From assembly GCA_024278345.1 (NCBI GenBank), contig JAJRTK010000531.1, positions 1 through 12,569 of the forward strand: 12,569 nt of DNA, written 5' to 3'. The DNA is from a bacterium. Lineage in GTDB: Bacteria; CSSED10-310; JAJRTK01. Positions within the stretch are counted from its first letter, which is position 1. Each line of letters opens with the position of its first letter. Both the position numbers and the translations under genes were made by a program. Below are positions 1 through 6,017 of the stretch, one piece after another. A model generated the notes under the pieces. The model made no database searches. It was not told the origin of the DNA and was given only the letters and a program-made list of their open reading frames with translations.

Positions 1-25
1 CCCCAGCGGTGATGTTGTCAACCGG
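1..25. repeat. 25-bp direct repeat, copy 1
   Basis: These 25 bases (ccccagcggt... ending gtcaaccgg) recur exactly at 105-129, a period of 104 bases. Only two copies are visible, and the window edge cuts off anything further left. Repeated sites of this size near an edge could be the end of a mobile element or part of a longer array. No transposase gene is visible here. Confidence 0.85.
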
Positions 26-45
26 TTTCTTCGCCGAAACGGTGG

Positions 46-64
46 CACCGGCATCTTGCCGGTG
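46..64. repeat. Perfect hairpin between the two 25-bp repeats
   Basis: CACCGGCA (46-53) and TGCCGGTG (57-64) form a perfect 8-bp stem around a TCT loop. It lies in the 79-base spacer between the 25-bp direct repeats. No U-tract follows on either strand, so it is not an obvious terminator. Confidence 0.6.
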
Positions 65-104
65 TAGCGCCCTCCGGGCTGCACGGAGCCGGGAAGGAGG
101 CCCG

Positions 105-129
105 CCCCAGCGGTGATGTTGTCAACCGG
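105..129. repeat. 25-bp direct repeat, copy 2
   Basis: This is an exact copy of bases 1-25. The sequence after it (atgataggtccccc) differs from that after copy 1 (tttcttcgcc), so identity stops sharply at the right edge of the unit. Confidence 0.85.
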
Positions 130-228
130 ATGATAGGTCCCCCGAAAACCACGCCTCAAGAAGAGCAAGTCCCTTGTCCCCGGAATCGAACGGGAAAACA
201 ACCGGGGATCTGTGGTAAGAGTGGGGTG

Positions 229-237
229 GGGCTCGGT
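229..237. repeat. 9-bp direct repeat (candidate target duplication), left copy
   Basis: The sequence gggctcggt directly abuts the left terminal inverted repeat of the 238-441 element and recurs exactly at 442-450, directly after the right one. This is the arrangement expected of a target-site duplication made on transposition. Confidence 0.6.
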
Positions 238-441
238 GGCCTCGTCCATCGTTTCGGCCACAAAAATACGACGCAGAGCGTCGTACATAAATGTGGGTCC
301 AGGGAGCTGGCTCCCTGGCGTGGGTCTGGGAGCAGCGCTCCCAGCGGAGGTTCGGAGGCGGAGCCTCCGCAGGGTTCCAGGGCCTCCGGCCCTGGCGCTG
401 TGTCCGGATTTCGCAGCGTGGCCGAAACGATGGACGAGGCC
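238..441. mobile_element. 204-bp MITE-like element with perfect 24-bp terminal inverted repeats
   Basis: Bases 238-261 are the exact reverse complement of 418-441 over all 24 positions. Pairing stops on both sides: 237/442 and 262/417 do not pair. The element is bounded immediately by a 9-bp direct repeat (229-237 and 442-450), as expected of a target-site duplication. It contains no gene-sized reading frame of its own, only five perfect stem-loops (267-395). Size, inverted ends and duplication fit a non-autonomous miniature inverted-repeat transposable element, with a transposase supplied from elsewhere in the genome. The alternative is a large transcribed stem-loop, because the two 24-mers could pair in RNA and present the inner hairpins on a stalk. 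I do not recognise the family. Confidence 0.65.
267..395. repeat. Cluster of five perfect stem-loops inside the MITE-like element
   Basis: The five hairpins have perfect stems: 267-274/278-285 (TACGACGC, loop AGA); 299-307/310-318 (CCAGGGAGC, loop TG); 326-333/337-344 (CTGGGAGC, loop AGC); 353-359/363-369 (CGGAGGC, loop GGA); and 377-384/388-395 (CCAGGGCC, loop TCC). Loops are two or three bases and spacers about seven. Bases 289-307 plus the returning arm GCTCCCTGG recur at 12311-12340. This makes it a dispersed palindromic (REP-like) family. Function unknown. Confidence 0.75.
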
Positions 442-450
442 GGGCTCGGT
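442..450. repeat. 9-bp direct repeat (candidate target duplication), right copy
   Basis: This is an exact copy of gggctcggt at 229-237, directly after the right terminal inverted repeat. The 127 bases from here to the start codon at 578 hold nothing else I recognise apart from a weak purine-rich stretch (AAGG at 561-564). Confidence 0.6.
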
Positions 451-577
451 CATCATTTTGGCCACGGATCCCCGCGAAGAGCATCCCATTCGCTGGCAGT
501 GCGGTTCCCCAACGGCCCGGTTGGTGCCCCAAACTGCAGGCAGAAACCCCATACAACCTGAAGGTCAGTGTCAAGCC

Positions 578-1615
578 ATGAAGATCCATCACCTCAACTG
601 CGCCACCATGTGTCCAATTGGCGGAAATCTCATCAATGGTTCCGAGCCTCCTTGGTCCAGGGCGCGGATGGTCTGCCATTCCCTTCTCATCGAACTTGGT
701 GAAGAGCTTGTTCTTGTGGAGACGGGCCTTGGTACGGACAACATCGCCAACCCTTCGCGGTTGGGCCTGATGTTTCGGCTTTTTGCCAATCCCAGTCTGG
801 ACCCATCTGAAACAGCCGTGCGCCAGATCGAAAAGTTGGGGTTCAAGGCCTCCGACGTAAGGCACATCCTCATCACTCATCTCGATATCGATCACGCGGG
901 GGGACTTGCCGATTTTCCCGATGCTCGTATCCACATCTTTGAGGACGAATTCCGTGCCGCTATGCGGCCCGTAGGCTTCAAAGAGCGGCATCGGTACAAT
1001 AGCAGTTTCTGGGCTCATGGTCCTTACTGGAGGTGTTATTCGCCTCAGGGCGAGCCCTGGTTCGGTTTCGATTCTGTTCGCCAGCTCGAAGGACTTCCGC
1101 CGGAGATTCTCATCATCCCGATGACAGGCCATACCCGTGGCCATTCCGCCATTGCAGTCCAAGGTCCCCGGGGCTGGCTCCTTCATGCAGGCGACGCCTA
1201 TTTCCACAAGGATGAGATGCGTCCCGCGGGTGGGCGGTGTAGCCCCGGCCTTGATATCTTCCAGACTCTCATCCAGATAAACGAGCCTGCCCGAAAAAAA
1301 AACCAGGCACGCCTTCGCAAACTGGCGCTGGACAAGGCCGGAGAAGTCCGCATTTTCTGTGCTCACGACCCCGACGAATACATGAGCCTAGCCCAACCGA
1401 CGGAACATTCCCCAAGTGACGGCAGTTCAGGAGTGAAGATGCCCGTCCAACCTTCTTCCCAGGGACAAACCGCCATGCCCAAGCCCAAGCCGGACCAGAA
1501 AGACCAGGATCTCTTAGAAGACTGGAAGAAGCTCAACTCCGATCCGCCCCACATAGGCGACCTCAAGAAGCACCCACAAAAGGGGGCTTCGGGCGATAAA
1601 AAGCCGGCCAATTGA
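578..1615 (+). CDS. MBL-fold metallo-hydrolase (AHL-lactonase-like family)
   Basis: The 345-residue product is a metallo-beta-lactamase-fold hydrolase, predicted cytosolic because no signal peptide is visible. Metal-site residues in order are H101-L-D103-I-D105-H106 in THLDIDHAGG, H189 in TGHTRGHS, D206 in LLHAGDAYF, and H263 in FCAHDP. The first motif is HxDxDH, not the classical HxHxDH of quorum-quenching lactonases such as AiiA. From memory, this variant is normal in a bacterial MBL subgroup that shares the HHLNC N-terminus and the WFGF segment (about 161-164). The substrate is therefore open, and lactonase activity should not be assumed. Residues 270-345 form a hydrophilic Pro/Lys/Ser-rich tail beyond the catalytic fold. 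The ATG at 578 is chosen because homology-like sequence starts there, with AAGG 13 bases upstream. The frame stays open to 212, but that part is repeat DNA. It converges with the next gene, with 24 bases between stops. Confidence 0.88.
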   Translation: MKIHHLNCATMCPIGGNLINGSEPPWSRARMVCHSLLIELGEELVLVETGLGTDNIANPSRLGLMFRLFANPSLDPSETAVRQIEKLGFKASDVRHILITHLDIDHAGGLADFPDARIHIFEDEFRAAMRPVGFKERHRYNSSFWAHGPYWRCYSPQGEPWFGFDSVRQLEGLPPEILIIPMTGHTRGHSAIAVQGPRGWLLHAGDAYFHKDEMRPAGGRCSPGLDIFQTLIQINEPARKKNQARLRKLALDKAGEVRIFCAHDPDEYMSLAQPTEHSPSDGSSGVKMPVQPSSQGQTAMPKPKPDQKDQDLLEDWKKLNSDPPHIGDLKKHPQKGASGDKKPAN

Positions 1616-1639
1616 CTGTGGTCCGCCCTCTGTTCCCGG

Positions 1640-2458
1640 TCAGATCATATCGAAGTGCATTTTGCAATTGCGGCCAAGGTTTTCCAAGAACTGCTCGAAG
1701 TTCCTGCGCAACATTGCATCCTTGGGAAACTGTGCCACGGCCTGCCGGAAGATGATCTCAGCTTCGACGGTATGCCCCGCATTTGCCAGGCATAGGGCGA
1801 GGTTTTCCCTGAGAGCCGGTGAGCTGGGATCGTGGCGACAGGCCATGCGGTAATGCTGTATGGCTTTGTCATAGCGCTCAGTTTCCTCGAGTGAGCGCGC
1901 CACGATGAAGTGGAGAAACGCTCCTTGGGCTTTCTGCAAGGGCATGTCTTCCAGAAGACCGACAACCTCATCCAGCCCACCATCCTGAGTCAACAGCTCA
2001 TAAGGCCAGGCCTCGGCTCCCACAAGGGAGCAAAGGTCCATCAAAAGATGGGCGGCGTCCGCCAAGCACACTTGTGTCGGGACCGCCAAATCCAGCCACT
2101 GGACGGTGGGAGTCTCCTCGATGGCCTGCATGGCGATGCGCTGTCTCCAGAGCTCCGCGGCGACCGGAACGAGATCCTCGAGATCCCGGCTGAGAACAGG
2201 GCACCGAAATTGGCGGTAGCCGCCCGGTTGCTGGACGGCGAGGAAAGGATGGCAGACCAGGAGCTTGCCTTCATCGCTCAAAGCATCGGTGGTCTGCTCT
2301 GGATCGAATGTGACCAGATCACCGAACACCCCACGGGCACCCCGCGGGAACCCCCTTAGGATCGCCATGCCCGGAGCCAAGACCAAAGCCGGTACAATGT
2401 CACCGTCCAGATCGATATGGACTACGTCGAGCTCCCCTTGCATCTGATCTTCAAACAC
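1640..2458 (-). CDS. TPR-containing protein of unknown function
   Basis: The 272-residue soluble protein has no signal peptide or membrane helix. Residues 1-170 match nothing I recognise; they are mixed hydrophobic/acidic with several Cys. Residues about 179-246 form two tetratricopeptide repeats: FLHFIVARSLEETERYDKAI then PALRENLALCLANAGHTVEA, each followed by a second helix (IQHYRMACRHDP and EIIFRQAVAQFP). A capping helix follows (NFEQFLENLG). TPRs bind partner proteins, so an adaptor or chaperone role is likely but not shown. The start is GTG at 2458-2456, chosen over the ATG at 2443 because a strong GAGGAGAGG lies 8 bases upstream of it. It is separated by 309 bases from the next gene upstream, so co-transcription with 2768-3466 is uncertain. 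Confidence 0.8.
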   Translation of the reverse strand: MFEDQMQGELDVVHIDLDGDIVPALVLAPGMAILRGFPRGARGVFGDLVTFDPEQTTDALSDEGKLLVCHPFLAVQQPGGYRQFRCPVLSRDLEDLVPVAAELWRQRIAMQAIEETPTVQWLDLAVPTQVCLADAAHLLMDLCSLVGAEAWPYELLTQDGGLDEVVGLLEDMPLQKAQGAFLHFIVARSLEETERYDKAIQHYRMACRHDPSSPALRENLALCLANAGHTVEAEIIFRQAVAQFPKDAMLRRNFEQFLENLGRNCKMHFDMI

Positions 2459-2466
2459 CGGACGAA

Positions 2467-2475
2467 CCTCTCCTC
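2467..2475 (-). promoter_or_regulatory. Ribosome binding site supporting a GTG start
   Basis: On the minus strand this reads GAGGAGAGG and ends 8 bases before GTG at 2458. It is much stronger than anything in front of the in-frame ATG at 2443. Confidence 0.7.
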
Positions 2476-2767
2476 ACGACTCCGAAGGAACTTGGCGCTG
2501 CCGCCCTTACCGTGGCAGGCAGCCGGCAAAAAGCCACACGGAGGAAGCCACCGTGCATCGAGCATATTGTGAAACCCGGATATCTTTCCCGGATTGTAGC
2601 GAGGTAGTGGGGCTTATGTCCACCAAGGACGAGGAGAGGCGGTCACCGGAGGTGTGTAGGGTGGGTTTCAGCCCACCCGTGGCCGTCATCAACAGGCCGC
2701 CCGCCGAGGAGACCGGTAAAGGCGCCGCCGAAGCTCCGCAGTGAGATTTCCGGGTGAAAGCCTCCGG
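2476..2767. other. Non-coding gap between two TPR genes
   Basis: With the ribosome binding site, the stretch 2459-2767 is 309 bases without a supported gene. The only clear structure is the hairpin at 2659-2678. Neither an intrinsic terminator for the gene ending at 2768 nor a clear -10/-35 pair for the gene starting at 2458 could be found. Confidence 0.5.
2659..2678. repeat. REP-like palindrome
   Basis: GGGTGGG (2659-2665) pairs perfectly with CCCACCC (2672-2678) around TTTCAG. This GGGTGGG-TTTCAG-CCCACCC form resembles palindromes dispersed between genes in many bacteria. No U-tract follows on either strand, so it is listed as a repeat, not a terminator. Confidence 0.55.
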
Positions 2768-3466
2768 TCAACCGTCGGCTTCTTCGTCCTCCTCGTCCTC
2801 GGGCGCCAGCTTGTCCAGCAGATTGAGAACGACGCCATAGACTTGGAGCAATGCTGGAGGGGCATCATCGGGATCGAAGTCCTCGGGGATCAGCCCTTCA
2901 AGATCTTCAAACGCCTCTTCATCGCGGCCTTCGTGGATGAGAAGAGTCGCCTTCATCATGGCTGCGTCGATGATTTCTTCAATGGGCGCATTCTCAATCA
3001 CCGAATAGAGGACCAACGCTGAGCCATAGCTATCCAGTGCTTCTTCGACGTACCCTAGCTTTTCATAGCACTGGCCCAAGCTCACACGAAACTGTGGAAC
3101 ATTCGGTTCCGCCGTGACGAGTCCTTCAAAAATAATCACCGCGGAATCAACATTTCCCGCATCCAGCGCCTCTGCCCCAAGGACGGCTGCCTCCGCTAGT
3201 TCTTCCATCGAAATGCCGAAAGCCTCGGCGGGGCTGATGTCACCCTTGGCCATCCCAATGGTGACGCGTTCGAGGTTTTCAGCTTCTTCAGGGTTCTCCT
3301 TCGCCCATGTGTCGTATTCCTCGTCCGTCATCTCCTCTTCCACCACATCGGCGGTAGGTTTCGGTTCCTTCAACTCCTCGGCTGCCCGCCTCTGTGCCTG
3401 CGTAGGGGGCAGATTGTGGCGAGTCATGGGAATCATTGGTTTTGGTGCGCGTCCCTGGTCAGTCAT
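2768..3466 (-). CDS. TPR protein resembling SycD/LcrH-type chaperones
   Basis: The 232-residue acidic cytosolic protein has a basic, Pro-rich N-terminus (1-40) and a Glu-rich stretch (41-65). Three TPR-like units follow: about 88-121 (MEELAEAAVLGAEALDAGNV), 122-155 (VPQFRVSLGQCYEKLGYVEE) and 165-195 (IIDAAMMKATLLIHEGRDEE). It ends in an acidic DEEDEEADG tail. Order and spacing recall class II type III secretion chaperones (SycD/LcrH), including the characteristic short helix before TPR1 and the pattern F..LG.CY..LG.Y..A...Y. No other secretion gene is present, so this shows fold kinship only. ATG at 3466 is preferred over ATG at 3472 because AGGAG lies 7 bases before the former and abuts the latter. 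Confidence 0.82.
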   Translation of the reverse strand: MTDQGRAPKPMIPMTRHNLPPTQAQRRAAEELKEPKPTADVVEEEMTDEEYDTWAKENPEEAENLERVTIGMAKGDISPAEAFGISMEELAEAAVLGAEALDAGNVDSAVIIFEGLVTAEPNVPQFRVSLGQCYEKLGYVEEALDSYGSALVLYSVIENAPIEEIIDAAMMKATLLIHEGRDEEAFEDLEGLIPEDFDPDDAPPALLQVYGVVLNLLDKLAPEDEEDEEADG

Positions 3467-3473
3467 CGACATT

Positions 3474-3479
3474 CTCCTA
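3474..3479 (-). promoter_or_regulatory. Ribosome binding site deciding between two ATGs
   Basis: On the minus strand this reads AGGAGA. It lies about 7 bases before ATG 3466 but overlaps the space needed before ATG 3472, so it supports the downstream start of the SycD-like gene. Confidence 0.6.
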
Positions 3480-3530
3480 ATCCGCCTGTATACGGTTGCC
3501 AAGCTTCCGCGACACGGCATCAGAAAGTCA

Positions 3531-3569
3531 GAGCGGAGGAAAGTTTTTGAGCAAAACCTTCCTCCGCTC
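3531..3569 (-). terminator. Strong 16-bp hairpin after the arginine-rich gene
   Basis: GAGCGGAGGAA (3531-3541) pairs perfectly with TTCCTCCGCTC (3559-3569). After one A/C mismatch, GTTTT (3543-3547) pairs with AAAAC (3553-3557), leaving loop TGAGC. It lies 68 bases past the stop at 3637 and before the next gene. No U-tract follows on either strand, so a terminator role is only likely. It may instead stabilise RNA 3' ends. Confidence 0.5.
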
Positions 3570-3636
3570 GATTTAACAGAGTTTACGATTCAATTCCAGT
3601 CATGAAAGCGAAGTTCTCGTCAAAGTACCCTGCCAG

Positions 3637-4974
3637 CTAGGCAAAGATTGCTCTACCAACGTGGCAGATAGGGGGCCGCATGGGCCGGAAGAATGGCAGG
3701 CGCCTTTCGCTCACGTCATTCCGGAACTGGTTGAACGGATTTCGCTTGAAGGCTGCATCAGCCTTGTCCATCCGGCGATCCTGCGCCCGCAGCCTGCGAA
3801 GCTGGCCGCCCAGGCGTCCCAGGCGATTCCGTGCTGCACTCAGGTGACGCTGCTCGCCCGGCGTCAGCTTTCCATCGGCGGCGAAGCGTTGCTCCAACCG
3901 GCCAAGGTGCTTTCGGGCATTGTCGTAATTGACCTGCTTGTTGGCGATATTCCGATCACGCTTCGCCGAGTTGATATTGCGGCGATCAAACAAGCCGATC
4001 TGTCCATCGGAACGAGCCCTGCGATAAGCGTTGCTCACCCGGTGGTTTGCCTTGTGGGCTTGCCACTTGTGGGCGCTGTCCGATATGCGGTTCCGGGCCT
4101 TCGAGGCACCGGAGCGTAGCATTCTGCCGCGTGCGCTGCGGAACATGTAGACATTGCCAGTGCGCCGCGAGCGGTAGCCCTGGGAAGTCCGAGTAAATCG
4201 TGGGCGTGGCCGACTGACGCTGGTGCGCTGTGTCTTCCATCCGTTGGAGTCCCGGACGATCCTGCGCGATGTCCGACCGGGATGGTGGTGGTGGTGGCGC
4301 ACGCGCCCGCGACTGACCCGCGGTCGCGGGAGCCTGGCGGGACGATGACGGCGGCCACCCACGCGGCGACCGATCCCGAGAGCTGAATCGATGTTGTGGC
4401 GAATCTTATTGAAGAAGCCGCGGAAACCAGTAGTTGCTTTCCGATCCGAGCGATCCATCCGGCGATCATTGGCACGCATTCGGCCAAGGGCTCTGCCGGT
4501 TCGATTCAACCGACCTCGGGCGGCTCGAATGTGCCGACTCTCGGCCGGAGTGATCTTGCCATCTCTGGCTGCCCGCATTTCGACGTTGCCAAGGTGCCGT
4601 CGCTGGCTGTCATAGCGAACCTGCATGTTGGCAATGTTGCGATTTCGGTTTGCCCCGTTGATTTGGCGCTGCTCGTACTTCGTGATCACGCCATCGGCTG
4701 CCGCCTTGCGATAAGTGCGACTTGCCCGGGAATTGGCGGTTCTGGCTTGCCACCGGTGCGATGCGTCAGAAGAACGGAACTTTGCCTTGCTGTGGCCCCG
4801 GCGCATCATGCGGAACTGCTGGCGCAGGCCCAAATATTTGGTGCGACCGACCTGTGCCCGGTGGATGTGGACCCTGGGCTTGGCCGAGCGAACCTTAGGT
4901 GCCGACGGAGCCGGCTGCCTTTGAATCCAGCCCTGGCTATCGGCAGCCTGGCTTCTGCCACGAATCGTCGTCAT
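3637..4974 (-). CDS. Arginine-rich protein with two EF-hand-like repeat modules
   Basis: The 445-residue protein is about 21% arginine (95 by my count), with no signal peptide or membrane helix. Two copies of a ~148-residue module lie at about 43-190 and 271-418. Each carries two acidic loops that look like half EF-hands: ADGVITKYE (93-101) and RDGKITPAE (137-145), then SDGQIGLFD (322-330) and ADGKLTPGE (366-374). Both modules share RNIAN, HLG and ND/QDRRMD. The linker has five consecutive His (227-231). The loop pattern recalls bacterial proteins with repeated ADGxxTxxE...QN motifs, whose function I do not know. The charge suggests binding to nucleic acid, acidic polymer or an acidic partner. 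Both modules are conserved in this frame, which supports it over the long opposite-strand frame. ATG 4974 has AAGGAG 6 bases upstream. Confidence 0.78.
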   Translation of the reverse strand: MTTIRGRSQAADSQGWIQRQPAPSAPKVRSAKPRVHIHRAQVGRTKYLGLRQQFRMMRRGHSKAKFRSSDASHRWQARTANSRASRTYRKAAADGVITKYEQRQINGANRNRNIANMQVRYDSQRRHLGNVEMRAARDGKITPAESRHIRAARGRLNRTGRALGRMRANDRRMDRSDRKATTGFRGFFNKIRHNIDSALGIGRRVGGRRHRPARLPRPRVSRGRVRHHHHHPGRTSRRIVRDSNGWKTQRTSVSRPRPRFTRTSQGYRSRRTGNVYMFRSARGRMLRSGASKARNRISDSAHKWQAHKANHRVSNAYRRARSDGQIGLFDRRNINSAKRDRNIANKQVNYDNARKHLGRLEQRFAADGKLTPGEQRHLSAARNRLGRLGGQLRRLRAQDRRMDKADAAFKRNPFNQFRNDVSERRLPFFRPMRPPICHVGRAIFA

Positions 4975-4980
4975 AATATT

Positions 4981-4986
4981 CTCCTT
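4981..4986 (-). promoter_or_regulatory. Ribosome binding site of the arginine-rich gene
   Basis: On the minus strand this reads AAGGAG and ends 6 bases before ATG 4974. It is one of the best Shine-Dalgarno matches in the window and supports translation of this compositionally odd reading frame. Confidence 0.7.
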
Positions 4987-5166
4987 TTTTCTTTCCTCAT
5001 CTGCCGCCTCATGGACGGGTCTCTGGAATCCGGGAAAGTGGCCTCCCTATTCATCAGGAAGAACTACCGCTTCCCGCGAGTTCTACACTATCTTATCGGC
5101 TGACTTCACCGAAAGTTGCCTTTTTTCCCCAAAAAAAACAGTCTGGAAAAATAGGGTGAGCCCAGT

Positions 5167-5223
5167 TTCCAGCGAGTATGTGAGCCTGCGGGGGGCTGGA
5201 ATGCACACTCGCACATTCCAGCC
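5167..5223 (-). terminator. Alternative hairpins downstream of the transporter operon
   Basis: Bases 5194-5203 (GGCTGGAATG) pair perfectly with 5214-5223, a 10-bp stem with a 10-base loop. The arm at 5195-5201 (GCTGGAA) can instead pair with 5167-5173 (TTCCAGC). The two stems share an arm and exclude each other. On the minus strand the first stem lies 54 bases after the operon's last stop (5278). A run of eight U follows only at about 5138-5131, so intrinsic termination is uncertain. Confidence 0.45.
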
Positions 5224-5235
5224 AATCCTCGCCAG

Positions 5236-5251
5236 GGACTCAAGGTAGTCC
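5236..5251 (-). terminator. Small hairpin after the last operon gene
   Basis: GGACT (5236-5240) pairs with AGTCC (5247-5251) around six bases, 26 bases past the stop at 5278. No U-tract follows in the operon's direction. Together with 5167-5223 it makes a structured 3' end. The rest of the 303-base gap 4975-5277 shows only homopolymer runs (C7T7 near 5260, T6C4A8 near 5121-5138) and no gene. Confidence 0.3.
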
Positions 5252-5277
5252 AAAAGCTCCCCCCCTTTTTTTTCACG

Positions 5278-5985
5278 CTAGCCTTCTCTATTGCTGGTCG
5301 ATTCGACGCCGCCTTTGAGGCGTTCGATGATTTCAAGGCGCTTCGTTGCGTACTTCAGGTAGTTCGTGGACTGTTCCACGAAACTGTTAAGAAGCGGGAG
5401 GTCGGGAGTTAAATCCTTCGCCTTGTTGAAGTGATCGACGGCCTGTGTGAACCACTTCTTGGCCTGAGACGGCGCGCTTTCCTGAACCAGGCTCACGTTC
5501 CAGTACTTGATTCCCTGCTCCAGAGCTTGAAGACCATAGTCGTATTCCTTGCCTCCTTCGCCCTTGTATTGAGGCGCATATTCGCCTTCACTCATCTGCT
5601 CCCGCTGCGTGGCGATCTGCGCTGTTACCTTGTCGCCATCACTCTTGAACCAATCCTTCGCCTGGTCGGTGAGATTGCCCCAATCCACTTCCCCCAATCC
5701 TTCCACGAAGTCCTTGCTTTTCTCCGCGACGGCCTTGCCGACTTCCTTGGTCTTTTGGACGACATCCTGGCCGACCTTTTTACCGACCTTCTTGGAAAAG
5801 CTCACCCAGGCAGCCCAGTCACTTCCTTGCCACTGCCAGGGATAGCGTCCGGCCTCTTTGCTGTAAAGAAACATCGAGCCAACAACCAGCAAGATCGCCA
5901 CCACGACGATGATAGAAACCAACCGCGTCAAAAGGCCTGCCTTGGCTGGTTCACCCGATTCGTTTTTGGCACTTCGTCCACCCAT
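5278..5985 (-). CDS. Single-helix membrane-anchored protein, fourth gene of the ABC operon
   Basis: The 235-residue protein has a short hydrophilic N-terminus (1-18), one hydrophobic helix at about 19-41 (LLTRLVSIIVVVAILLVVGS), then an exterior of about 190 residues. Positive charges before the helix predict an N-in, C-out (periplasmic) topology. Residues 62-115 are Lys/Val/Asp-rich and probably helical (VGKKVGQDVVQKTKEVGKAV). Residues about 145-222 look like a TPR-type helical array (YDYGLQALEQGIKYWN, then AKKWFTQAVDHFNKAKDLTP). I recognise no named family. It starts 32 bases after the ATPase stop with AAGGAG 9 bases before ATG 5985, so it is almost surely co-transcribed. A periplasmic partner of the permease arm or the wall-bound binding protein is an inference from position and topology. 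Confidence 0.8.
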   Translation of the reverse strand: MGGRSAKNESGEPAKAGLLTRLVSIIVVVAILLVVGSMFLYSKEAGRYPWQWQGSDWAAWVSFSKKVGKKVGQDVVQKTKEVGKAVAEKSKDFVEGLGEVDWGNLTDQAKDWFKSDGDKVTAQIATQREQMSEGEYAPQYKGEGGKEYDYGLQALEQGIKYWNVSLVQESAPSQAKKWFTQAVDHFNKAKDLTPDLPLLNSFVEQSTNYLKYATKRLEIIERLKGGVESTSNREG

Positions 5986-6017
5986 CGATCCTTACTCCTT
6001 CAATTCCGTTCGTTGTT

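Noticed and set aside
212-577. N-terminal extension of the MBL frame to an upstream ATG
   Set aside because: The extension translates the repeat element and low-complexity DNA. Family-like sequence begins at the Met at 578.
122-1366. Minus-strand open frame of 414 codons opposite the MBL gene
   Set aside because: It is antisense to a gene with intact catalytic motifs. The product is Pro/Arg/Gly-rich without recognisable domains, and part of it runs through the hairpin repeats.
3467-3520. Upstream extension of the SycD-like gene
   Set aside because: AGGAG lies inside the extension at the right distance for ATG 3466, and the extra residues look like intergenic translation.
4396-5103. Plus-strand 235-codon frame opposite the arginine-rich gene
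   Set aside because: Its repeats are the antisense image of the duplicated module. Conservation and the ribosome site favour the minus strand.
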